Virus record (IMG/VR): IMGVR_UViG_3300048554_000248
Coordinates: 1 to 34,786 of that record
From: a virus
DNA length: 34,786 nt
Strand: one strand, 5' to 3'
A program made the translations under genes and the position numbers. Under the pieces are notes generated by a model that saw only the letters and a list, made by a program, of their open reading frames with translations, was not told where the DNA came from and ran no database searches. Each line of letters starts with the position of its first letter. Positions within the stretch are counted from its first letter, which is position 1. Positions 7,960-15,874 of this stretch are shown piece after piece.

Positions 7960-10900
7960 TGAATCCTACTGAAGACCGCAATGCTGCGCTAGACGCAATC
8001 TCGTTTAAACTTGAATCTCCTGAACCACAACAGGAAGAGGTAGAGACACCCATAGACCCTGAAGTACAAGCTGAGGCTGACATGAGGCTGGCAGAAGGTG
8101 GGCCTTCAGCGATGCAACAGCTACAAGGGCTCGGTATTGAGATGGGTGGTACTATTGCTGGAACGTACGCCACCACTAAAGCTCTACAAACACAGAAGGT
8201 AGCTAAAGGGTTAAGCCTTCTAAAGAACATCCGTAGAGCTGGTCAAACTGTAGCGGCGGCTGGTACTTTAGGGCCACAAGCGGCTGAACCAGTAAGCACT
8301 ATTGGAGGCTTAGTTACCTTTGGTGTTACTGAGGCTGTTTGGGCTGCTGGCAGTAACTTTGTAAAACAAGAATACTTCAAAGCTCTAGGTGTCCAAGAGG
8401 AGACCTCAGGAGGAGAACTGTTAGCCTCTGCTTTACTTGTTGGCCCTTTGATTAGCCAAGGACGTAAGATACCTAAGCTGGGACAGGTGTTTGATACAGC
8501 TATGATCAACTCTCGTAAGTGGCGCGTAGGTGCTCACATGGTACAAGGGTCGATTATTGGTTCCGTAGAGAGTTCTATTAGACAAACCTTTGACCTAATG
8601 GCGGATGAAGATGCTAGTATTGGTGACTTCAGCATGACTGACTTGTTCACAGGTGCTGCTGGTGGTGCTGCCTTTGGTGGTGCTCTCGGATTAGGTAGTG
8701 ATACAATTGGACTCATAAAGACCTACAGGGCTGTTGTAGCTCGCAGTAAGGTGGAGATGAGGGGTTCCCTAGTAGAGAAGCTTGCAAAGCTCGATGCTTC
8801 CATCACAAAGATGCAGAAGATGAAACAAGGCGGTCGCCGTAAGGTGGTCACTGAGATGCGCTATGCTGAGACCAAGAAGGAACTAGATGAACTAGATGCT
8901 GTTCACGATTCCATTGATGAAAAGCTATCTGAAACTGAAGCGGCTCTTGAGTCTGTAAATGCACCCAAGGAAGCCCCAGAAGCCCCAGCGACACCTAAAG
9001 ATGCTCCAGAGGCTACCCCCGCTCCTAAGACACCCGAAGTAGCACCCAAAGCGGCTCCTAAGACACCCTTCCAAGCCCTCATGGATGACTACGACACTGC
9101 TATTGCAGAACAAAGTCAAGGACGTGGAGCTGACCAAATCATTAAGCTCAATAAACACTTCAACGCTATCTCTGATGACTTTGCTAAGAAAGCTGATGCT
9201 CTCATAGCTAATCCAAATGCTGAGAGTGTTGATGAGTTGTTATCAATGCTGGATGAATACACAGCTTTCGATGCTAAAGATGCAGAGCTAAAACAGAAGA
9301 CAGGACAAGGACTACGAGCTCAAGGACGAGACTCTGGGGATGCTGACTTTGAAAGGGAGAAAATGTCTCCTGAACGTCAAATCCGTAACGATGCACTCAA
9401 GGAAGTTCGTGAGAAGCTCCAAGCAATGAAAGATGACGTTGACGGCGCTGAGATGCAAAAGCTCGTAGATGACATCTTCACCTACCCAGAACCAGTCAAA
9501 GGTAAGAGCACTAGAACTCCGAGCCCTGATGAATCTTTCATGCCTCCACCAAAGGACGGTGAAGCACCCATAGAGACACCTAAAGGCGAAACTAAAGCAC
9601 CAAAGAAGAGCTCTCGTGAACGCTCTATAGCTCGCCTACAGAAGAAACTAGACGAACTCCGCGCTATCCGTAGCGGTGAAAAGGATCCTAAAAACCCTAA
9701 GCCTAAGAAAGCTAAGAGCGCCGAAGAGAAAGACCTAGAGGAGCGCATTAAGTTCTACCAAGGTGAGTCCAAGGAAGTAGCTGATATAGCTTCTACCCAA
9801 GAACGCATCCAAGTGCTCAGTGGTCTTATTCAAGGTAACAGTCAGTCTCAAATACGTCAGCAAATAGGACTACCTCCTAAGCTCCTTCCAGCTCACGCTA
9901 AGCCTAAGAAGATTGAAACAACGCTTACGAAGCTAAAGGCTCAAGAAGCAAAGCTGATGAAGATACTCCGACGTAAGCAAACAGATGCAATCCTTAGTGA
10001 TATGAGGAACGTATTTGACCCATCTCACGAGTCTAGGAGCATCGTTGATAAGGCTCTTAATGGTTACCTGATGGCGCGTACAGATGCCCTTCTGAATCAA
10101 CCATCCACGGCCACTACGGGTCTTCCTTCTGGAGCACTTAGAGTTATATGGGCTCCTATAAAAGCTACAGGTAAAAATACCGTACAAGCCCTCAACCCTG
10201 CCGATAGATCACTCAAAGGTGTTCCTATGACGCAGCGTATGAAGTTTGCTGCTGCTGATATGCTAGCAACGTATGATCAGTTAATAACCTTTGCTCAGAG
10301 TCCCATCGTTACATCAAAACAAGCACTACGTAACACTGTTGATACTTTTAAACAGGGAGGATCAAGTGGTTACTTCTACAAGGATGCTAACAAGATTGAT
10401 ATGAGAGATGATGCTGTAAATGCAGGTAACTCTTCTATCCGAAATACTCGTAACGTTATTCAGGCAGACATCAGAGCTAAAGCAAACGAGCAGAAAAACG
10501 TGATTGTTAAACAAGCTATGAAGCTTATGGGATCTGATCCAGCAACAGCACTGATGGCACTTTCTAAGACTATCTGGAGCGCTGGGCGTAGTGGTGTGGG
10601 TGCTCTTGATGAGCCCTTTAATTTGGTTCTACAAGGTCGCAGTGTTCGCGCAGAGGCTATCAAAGAAGCTATTAAGCAAAAGGTAAAACCTGAAGAAATT
10701 GCTAGGTTTATTGATGACTACATTACTAAGTCTAGCACCGTGGATGCCCAAGGAGTTAAACGCTTCAACTACTTAGATGAGAAGTATAAAAACTTAGCCA
10801 ATCAAACACGCCGTGATCTATTTCGTACAGCCGATTTGGAAAAAGGTGATCCTCGTATTCTCATGGAAGAGCATTTGGTTAATTTCTTTAGATCTGCAGC

Positions 10901-12386
10901 AGGGGGAGATTTAACGGCTGGTAAATTCTTGTTCCGATTTCTTAATCCTATTATTTCAACGCCTACCGTCGCTTTAGCTCAGCAAGGGCGAACAGTAGCA
11001 CAATCTACAGGTGTCCCTGCATTAATTGATATGAGTCAACGAGTTTATGCTGGGGGTGCTAAACGAGTAGGCAAAAAAGGTAAGATAAGTAACGTAATGT
11101 CGGGAGGGGTTAATAAACAAATTAATGACCTAGAGATGAAGGTAGAAGACCTACGAGCTAAGACTAAAGAAAAAGGATTAGACCCAGAAGAACAAAAAAA
11201 GCGCGATGAAGATTTAGCATCTAACAAAGAAAAACTAAAGAGCCTCCGCGACTACAGAGACGAGCAGACCTACGAGAAGATTGCTATGGCCGCACTAGGA
11301 ATGGGAGTAGCCTACACCTTCTTTGAACTTGGTAAGAATGGAAGTGCTACAGGTGCTGGAGCTTTCCTCACAAGAGATCAGCGAAACCAAGGAGAGTTCC
11401 AGAAATATAGAATGCTCGCCGACGAAGACTCCGAAGGTTTTAGCTACCTACTATTTGAGCCTTTGCGGTTCCTAGCTGCTTTTTCTGCTGACTTAGGAGC
11501 TTGGTCTGCTCTTGACGGGTCTACAACCGAAAAACAAACAATAGGAAACTTCGTTACAAGTACGCTTGAAGCCTATGCAACTGACGCTGTTTTCACTACC
11601 AACCTTCGTCACATGAAAGACCTTGCATTTGGTAAAGAGAAGTCTCGCACAGGGGCAGTCATAGACATAGCTGCTGGTGCTATTCCCGTTCCATCGGCAG
11701 TTCGATCAGCGCGTGTTTTGGACGACGAAAACTATTCAGTGTATGATGAAGGAGCTGGCGCTGGTGACATCTTATCAAGGGCATTTGATAAAGCCGTAGG
11801 AACAGAAGCAGAGAATTTCCGAGTAGATAAACTGGGAAGACCTCTATTACGTCCCGAACGTGGCGCTCTGCATTATGTCTTTAGGTATGCACCAGAAGAC
11901 AGAGCTCACAGAATGACAGCAGAGGAAGAAGTGCGTCAAGTTCTCCGTAACGATGGTCTTAGCTACAATCTAATTCCAAAGCTGACCGAGTTTAAAACTA
12001 TCAACGGTGCTCAAGTAAATCTTAAGGAGTTCACTCGTAAAGATCGTTCGTTGTTCAATATGTTCGCTGAGGTAGTTAATGACGGAGATGAAATGCTTCA
12101 CGAGTTACACGACCTAGTAACAGACGATGACTGGCCACTAGACTACGATAATTATACCGTAGAACCAAACCCAGACAACAAGGACGAACTTTACAACAAA
12201 GGCATAGACCGTTTTAAAGAAGTTCGTCAGAAGCACATTGACCGTGCTGTTGACTACATATCAGACGAAGCTAACATTAATCTATATCGCAATAAAGACG
12301 GGCAGACGGTTCACGAGTACATTGAAAGTCTCGAAGACCGTCCTGCACGCTCTGGAAATGTTCTCGAAAAACTTAACCAATTCTAA
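7959..12386 (+). CDS. gp16: Internal virion protein D (T7 gp16-like)
   Basis: A 1475-residue protein, longer than T7 gp16 (1318), last of the three core proteins. Residues about 60-250 hold several Gly/Ala-rich hydrophobic stretches (for example GAAGGAAFGGALGLGSDTIG) that could insert in membrane. Residues about 335-370 are a Pro/Ala/Lys linker of repeated APKxP units. Residues about 500-650 are highly charged and probably coiled. The C-terminal third is globular and ends with LEDRPARSGNVLEKLNQF. I cannot find the lytic transglycosylase motif that T7 gp16 carries near its N-terminus, so this core protein may not degrade peptidoglycan. Function by homology: part of the ejection channel crossing the cytoplasmic membrane. 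Confidence 0.82.
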   Translation: MNPTEDRNAALDAISFKLESPEPQQEEVETPIDPEVQAEADMRLAEGGPSAMQQLQGLGIEMGGTIAGTYATTKALQTQKVAKGLSLLKNIRRAGQTVAAAGTLGPQAAEPVSTIGGLVTFGVTEAVWAAGSNFVKQEYFKALGVQEETSGGELLASALLVGPLISQGRKIPKLGQVFDTAMINSRKWRVGAHMVQGSIIGSVESSIRQTFDLMADEDASIGDFSMTDLFTGAAGGAAFGGALGLGSDTIGLIKTYRAVVARSKVEMRGSLVEKLAKLDASITKMQKMKQGGRRKVVTEMRYAETKKELDELDAVHDSIDEKLSETEAALESVNAPKEAPEAPATPKDAPEATPAPKTPEVAPKAAPKTPFQALMDDYDTAIAEQSQGRGADQIIKLNKHFNAISDDFAKKADALIANPNAESVDELLSMLDEYTAFDAKDAELKQKTGQGLRAQGRDSGDADFEREKMSPERQIRNDALKEVREKLQAMKDDVDGAEMQKLVDDIFTYPEPVKGKSTRTPSPDESFMPPPKDGEAPIETPKGETKAPKKSSRERSIARLQKKLDELRAIRSGEKDPKNPKPKKAKSAEEKDLEERIKFYQGESKEVADIASTQERIQVLSGLIQGNSQSQIRQQIGLPPKLLPAHAKPKKIETTLTKLKAQEAKLMKILRRKQTDAILSDMRNVFDPSHESRSIVDKALNGYLMARTDALLNQPSTATTGLPSGALRVIWAPIKATGKNTVQALNPADRSLKGVPMTQRMKFAAADMLATYDQLITFAQSPIVTSKQALRNTVDTFKQGGSSGYFYKDANKIDMRDDAVNAGNSSIRNTRNVIQADIRAKANEQKNVIVKQAMKLMGSDPATALMALSKTIWSAGRSGVGALDEPFNLVLQGRSVRAEAIKEAIKQKVKPEEIARFIDDYITKSSTVDAQGVKRFNYLDEKYKNLANQTRRDLFRTADLEKGDPRILMEEHLVNFFRSAAGGDLTAGKFLFRFLNPIISTPTVALAQQGRTVAQSTGVPALIDMSQRVYAGGAKRVGKKGKISNVMSGGVNKQINDLEMKVEDLRAKTKEKGLDPEEQKKRDEDLASNKEKLKSLRDYRDEQTYEKIAMAALGMGVAYTFFELGKNGSATGAGAFLTRDQRNQGEFQKYRMLADEDSEGFSYLLFEPLRFLAAFSADLGAWSALDGSTTEKQTIGNFVTSTLEAYATDAVFTTNLRHMKDLAFGKEKSRTGAVIDIAAGAIPVPSAVRSARVLDDENYSVYDEGAGAGDILSRAFDKAVGTEAENFRVDKLGRPLLRPERGALHYVFRYAPEDRAHRMTAEEEVRQVLRNDGLSYNLIPKLTEFKTINGAQVNLKEFTRKDRSLFNMFAEVVNDGDEMLHELHDLVTDDDWPLDYDNYTVEPNPDNKDELYNKGIDRFKEVRQKHIDRAVDYISDEANINLYRNKDGQTVHEYIESLEDRPARSGNVLEKLNQF

Positions 12387-12398
12387 CCCCCACTAATT

Positions 12399-13679
12399 AT
12401 GGCTAACAGCTACATTGAATATACCTCAGGACTCACAGCAACTACCTATAGCGTTCCCTTTAACGTTCTCTCGATTGATGACGTTAACGTGAAGGGATAC
12501 AACGGATCAACTTGGAGTGACCTTACAGTCTCTTCCCGTGACGCCTCAGCAAAGACCGTAACACTCAGTGGAGCACCCAGTGCCTTCCAAAAGATACGCG
12601 TATGGCGCAACACTGGAACCACACAGCTAGTGGACTTCCAGAACGGCTCTAGGTTGTCTGAGAGTGACCTCGACACAGCTTACCAACAAGGTCTGTTTGT
12701 GGCTCAAGAGGTTTCTGAGGACGCCAGTACTAACCAATATGTTGCGTTAAATGAGGCAACTCAAACAGCAATATCGGTGGCGACTGCTGCTACACAGGCA
12801 ATAGCAGATGCTGCTGTAGCTGATGCAGAATCGGCTTCGGAATCGGCTATTCAAGCAGCCTTACAAGCAGGAACACGTCTTACTAACTTCGCAAGCCACG
12901 AGGTTGTATCAGATGCAACAAATGGATTGATTGATGGCACAAATACGGTGTTTAATATTACATCATTTCCTCCTCGGACAGAGACACCAGAGGCATACCG
13001 AGTAACAATCGATGGCATCATGCAATCTCCTACGGATGCATACACAATCGGTATGAATCCTGACATAATTACGTTCTCGTCTGCTCCACCAGTTGGCGCT
13101 AAGATTGTTGTAGTGACGGCTGCGAGTGCTGCTACTGCTGTGTCGGTAGATAATACGACAATTGGTCTTACTTCTACTAATCGAGCTGAGGTTAAAGATG
13201 GAGGTATTACCAACGATAAGCTTGCTGACGTAATAGATGATGACACAATGGCTACAGCTAGTGATACTACACTGGCTACGTCCGAGAGCATTAAAGCTTA
13301 TGTTGATGATGTAGGCACTCGTGTGACTGCGCTAGAATCCACAGCAAGTGTTAGTGCTTATAAAAGCGCATTTACTCAGTGTCCTGCACATAGTTCAAGC
13401 CACTCATTTAGTCACGGACTTTCAGGGGTTCCAGATATTGTCTCCGTTCAATTAAGAGCAAAGACTGCGGGTCAAGGTTTTGCCGAAGCAGAAATTGTTC
13501 TGCTGCCTAATAACACCACCCCAGGCAGTAGTTTCGGGCATGGTATAGAGGTAAATTCAAGTGAGGTAGTATTCATTGTTGGGGCAAATGGATTAGTAGT
13601 AATAGCCCCTGACGGATCGCAGAGTACTATAATTGAAACCAATTTTGAAATTAAGGTTATCGCAGCTACCTTATCCTAA
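12399..13679 (+). CDS. gp17: Tail fibre protein with T7 gp17-type N-terminal dock
   Basis: A 426-residue protein in the position of T7 gene 17. Residues 1-110 match the gp17 tail-attachment domain: YSVPFNVLSIDDVNVKGYNG, then IRVWRNTGTTQLVDFQNG, then the LSESDLDTAYQQGLFVAQE helix. An Ala/Ser-rich coiled stretch follows (130-160). A second beta unit, residues about 162-245 (YRVTIDGIMQSP, ITFSSAPPVGAKIVV), is common in phage fibres and was probably duplicated from the dock fold. The C-terminus is small and lacks a recognised chaperone or enzymatic domain, so receptor binding may be shared with the later adhesins. The leader is CCCCCACTAATTATG, without Shine-Dalgarno. Confidence 0.88.
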   Translation: MANSYIEYTSGLTATTYSVPFNVLSIDDVNVKGYNGSTWSDLTVSSRDASAKTVTLSGAPSAFQKIRVWRNTGTTQLVDFQNGSRLSESDLDTAYQQGLFVAQEVSEDASTNQYVALNEATQTAISVATAATQAIADAAVADAESASESAIQAALQAGTRLTNFASHEVVSDATNGLIDGTNTVFNITSFPPRTETPEAYRVTIDGIMQSPTDAYTIGMNPDIITFSSAPPVGAKIVVVTAASAATAVSVDNTTIGLTSTNRAEVKDGGITNDKLADVIDDDTMATASDTTLATSESIKAYVDDVGTRVTALESTASVSAYKSAFTQCPAHSSSHSFSHGLSGVPDIVSVQLRAKTAGQGFAEAEIVLLPNNTTPGSSFGHGIEVNSSEVVFIVGANGLVVIAPDGSQSTIIETNFEIKVIAATLS

Positions 13680-13691
13680 CCCATTTAAACT

Positions 13692-13784
13692 ATGTCAGTA
13701 ATTAACACAGGAAAGTCCTTCCGATATAATGTAGTAATGGCGCCTGCAAACTGTAAAGCCGTCATTACAGGTTACGTGAACTAG
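13692..13784 (+). CDS. Tiny ORF of unknown function between fibre genes
   Basis: ATG at 13692 opens a 30-codon frame ending TAG at 13782-13784, beginning MSVINTGKSF and ending VITGYVN. Its leader (TTTAAACTATG) resembles those of its neighbours. The short beta-like sequence could be a fibre-tip fragment or a remnant of a longer gene. I see no motif. It could equally be a chance frame; the evidence is only position, a gene-like leader and lack of another explanation for the gap. Confidence 0.35.
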   Translation: MSVINTGKSFRYNVVMAPANCKAVITGYVN

Positions 13785-13840
13785 TTAAATAAATAAATAA
13801 AATAACAAGAGGTATTATAAAATCTTAACAAAAACAAATT
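13785..13840 (+). other. A/T-rich leader before the collar gene
   Basis: This short gap is almost pure A/T, with repeated TAAA units around 13787-13803, followed by AAGAGGTATTATAAAATC and an A-rich run up to the ATG. It has no clear hairpin or T-tract terminator. It may serve as an unstructured leader for the next gene; a promoter role cannot be shown. Confidence 0.3.
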
Positions 13841-14383
13841 ATGTCTATTACAAAATCAAACACTCGGATGCTCGAAGGAGACGTCGACCTGACAACACAA
13901 ATTACTGGGGTTCTCCCCGTGGCTAACGGAGGCACTGGTAGTTCCGCAGGAGCTTCTTCGTTCCCCGCAGGTTCGGTGATTTACCACGCCGCTAATACGC
14001 CCCCTACAGGCTTCCTAAAGGCTGACGGTGCGGCTGTCTCTCGGTCAACTTATTCAGACCTGTTTGCATCCATCGGGACAACCTATGGTGCTGGTGACGG
14101 TAGCACTACGTTCCTTGTTCCTGATTTACGTGGTGAGTTTATGCGTGGCTGGGATGACAGCCGTGGTATTGATAGTGGTCGTAGCTTTGGTAGTTCTCAG
14201 GCTGATGAATTTGAAGCACACAGTCACAATTACACAAACCCTACGAACGGCTCAACACCAACGGGAACTGGTGGAGGCACAAATAGGTCATTTCCCACGA
14301 CTAATGGAGGCACAACTACATCTACAGGCGGCTCAGAAACACGTCCACGCAACGTAGCCCTTCTAGCTTGTATTAAATTCTAA
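13841..14383 (+). CDS. Phage tail-collar domain protein
   Basis: A 180-residue protein with the short trimeric fibre motif TTQITGVLPVANGGTG (about residues 17-32). A tail-collar domain follows: AGSVIYHAANTPPTGFLKAD, STTFLVPDLRGEFMRGWDD, then QADEFEAHSHNY. Next is a Gly/Thr-rich linker and the typical C-terminus ETRPRNVALLACIKF. Collar domains occur in short tail-fibre proteins; the conserved His pair (EAHSHNY) and the final ALLACIKF are diagnostic. It probably acts as a second receptor-binding or fibre-tip component working with the gp17-like fibre just upstream. The domain is common in myoviruses and siphoviruses and also occurs in marine podoviruses. Confidence 0.85.
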   Translation: MSITKSNTRMLEGDVDLTTQITGVLPVANGGTGSSAGASSFPAGSVIYHAANTPPTGFLKADGAAVSRSTYSDLFASIGTTYGAGDGSTTFLVPDLRGEFMRGWDDSRGIDSGRSFGSSQADEFEAHSHNYTNPTNGSTPTGTGGGTNRSFPTTNGGTTTSTGGSETRPRNVALLACIKF

Positions 14384-14416
14384 TTAACCCTCTCAATCCC
14401 TTAACCAACAACCAAA

Positions 14417-14575
14417 ATGTTACCTGAAAACCCTTACGTGACCCCGTTTATAGCCACCAGTGGAATCCTCGGAACCCTTACCCTTGACCATATTAACACA
14501 GCCGTAGCTATAGGCGTAGGTGTCTTAACGATGTTCTATTTAGGTATTAAAATCTACAAGGAATTTACCAAATAA
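14417..14575 (+). CDS. Putative holin (short membrane protein)
   Basis: ATG 14417 to TAA 14573-14575 gives 52 residues, beginning MLPENPYVTPF. A hydrophobic segment covers about residues 10-22 and a clearer transmembrane helix about residues 28-44 (TAVAIGVGVLTMFYLGI). A charged tail (KIYKEFTK) follows. It sits immediately before small terminase, exactly where T7 gene 17.5 (holin, 67 residues) lies. Role by position: permeabilises the inner membrane at lysis. It is shorter than T7's holin, and with one strong helix it would fit a class II or III type. The TAA is two bases before the next ATG, showing tight coupling. Confidence 0.65.
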   Translation: MLPENPYVTPFIATSGILGTLTLDHINTAVAIGVGVLTMFYLGIKIYKEFTK

Positions 14576-14577
14576 TT

Positions 14578-14805
14578 ATGAGTGATAGCAGTGAAAAACT
14601 ATATGGTCTCCAAGACCTACTGATTGATGAGTTCATTAATCGTATCCAGAGTGGCGAGGCGTCTCCAAGTGACCTTAATGCAGCCCGACAGCTCTTAAAG
14701 GACAACCAAATAAGTGCTACGGTAACCAATGACAACCCTATGGCTAATCTTGTTAGTATGCTTCCGTTTGACGATGAAGGCGTTGACAGAGTGGCCTCAC
14801 AATAA
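14578..14805 (+). CDS. terS: Small terminase subunit (T7 gp18-like)
   Basis: A 75-residue acidic protein (T7 gp18 has 89). The pattern LLIDEFINRIQSGEASPSDLNAARQLLKDNQI is characteristic of T7-type small terminases and related packaging proteins: a helix, a Ser-Pro-Ser-Asp-Leu turn and a second helix. A flexible acidic tail follows (MLPFDDEGVD). The subunit recognises concatemer DNA and regulates the large terminase. It is two bases after the holin candidate. Unusually, it is separated from large terminase by about 3.4 kb holding two adhesins and two HNH genes. Confidence 0.85.
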   Translation: MSDSSEKLYGLQDLLIDEFINRIQSGEASPSDLNAARQLLKDNQISATVTNDNPMANLVSMLPFDDEGVDRVASQ

Positions 14806-14823
14806 CAATATAAATTAGATAAA

Positions 14824-15873
14824 ATGAGCTTTTCTTATACGCATTTAGACAACCCCTCTGGTACAGGGCCTTTTACCTTCGTTCCTACATATAGTGATAC
14901 CAAAGAGATCGCTGTTATGGGTTATAATGGTAAGTATTGGTCATCTCTAGAGGTAGCATCCGTAAGTGGTCAAACGGTGACGCTTACCTCGGACACCAGT
15001 GGACTAAATGCAATAAGAATCTCTAACAACAGCTCAAAAGTAAAAGCAGCAGTCACCAATGGTAGCGATGATAACATCCTTAGAGCTGATAGTGCGTTCC
15101 ATGACGATCTTGTAGTACCCGTAGAAGACGTCACAGACCCCACAGGAAACTCTCCGTTAACTCCTGAGAGTGTAACCATAGGTGGCATCAAGAAACACGT
15201 AGGATTGGATGCTAAGGGCGGCTATGAGTTCACTGGCGGTTTCTCTGATAGACTCAGTGGACAATCAGGAGCAAATGACCTTGGGGAATACGTTCAATAC
15301 ACCCAAGCGATGTCAGATGCGGGTCAATGGATGCGCTTTGGTTTCTCTAGTGCCGCTCAGTCAACCAATGACTCTCCTTATTGGACAGAACCAGCGCCCG
15401 CGAGTGCTTCAGGAGTAGGACTATTTGGGGGCTCTTACATGCCAGCAGGTGTCTCTAAGATGTTTGATTATAGTTTCGATGTGTCCTCCTATAGTAACGC
15501 TGTTAATACAGGAGACTTACAATACACAGCCGCTACGGGATCCTATGACTTCTCTGAGTGTAAAGCAGGTGACCTAGGGCTGATCCGCTTTGACTTCAAC
15601 ATTATCCCTCAGTTTGCCAATACTACCCTTGAGGTGGCTCTTATCTGGCAGACAAGGACTGCTGATGGTACTCCTACTTATACTTTCCCGCTAACCACTC
15701 AACCAATCTTCTTTGGCGAAGGCACAGTGGGAACCCCTTATCTTAATCGACCTATTATCTCGGCTTACTTTGCATCCAACGAAGACGTCAACGCCGTCGC
15801 TCTTCCCGCTATTCGAGCAAACAACCAGATACAGGTCTCTCCACTTACAACCCTTGTGACAATTCAACGATAA
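14824..15873 (+). CDS. Second tail-attached adhesin with gp17-like dock
   Basis: A 349-residue protein. Residues 1-75 (FVPTYSDTKEIAVMGYNGKYW, then SGQTVTLTS and IRISNNSS) run parallel to the dock of the fibre at 12399 (VNVKGYNGSTW, KTVTLSG, IRVWRNT). The likely meaning is that the N-terminus binds the tail and the remaining 270 residues form a receptor-binding domain. The C-terminal part has long beta segments (LGLIRFDFNIIPQFANTTLEV, then a TFPLTTQPIFFGEG turn) like a jelly roll. I do not recognise a specific family. It is followed one base later by the LamG-type adhesin, suggesting a two-gene host-range cassette. Confidence 0.6.
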   Translation: MSFSYTHLDNPSGTGPFTFVPTYSDTKEIAVMGYNGKYWSSLEVASVSGQTVTLTSDTSGLNAIRISNNSSKVKAAVTNGSDDNILRADSAFHDDLVVPVEDVTDPTGNSPLTPESVTIGGIKKHVGLDAKGGYEFTGGFSDRLSGQSGANDLGEYVQYTQAMSDAGQWMRFGFSSAAQSTNDSPYWTEPAPASASGVGLFGGSYMPAGVSKMFDYSFDVSSYSNAVNTGDLQYTAATGSYDFSECKAGDLGLIRFDFNIIPQFANTTLEVALIWQTRTADGTPTYTFPLTTQPIFFGEGTVGTPYLNRPIISAYFASNEDVNAVALPAIRANNQIQVSPLTTLVTIQR

Positions 15874-15874
15874 T

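Noticed and set aside
8243-9748. Several minus-strand frames in gene 16
   Set aside because: They are complementary shadows of the strongly coding plus-strand frame, rich in Ser/Pro/Arg and lacking motifs.
14028-14357. 109-codon frame overlapping the collar gene
   Set aside because: The collar frame has a clear domain; this frame is an out-of-phase shadow.
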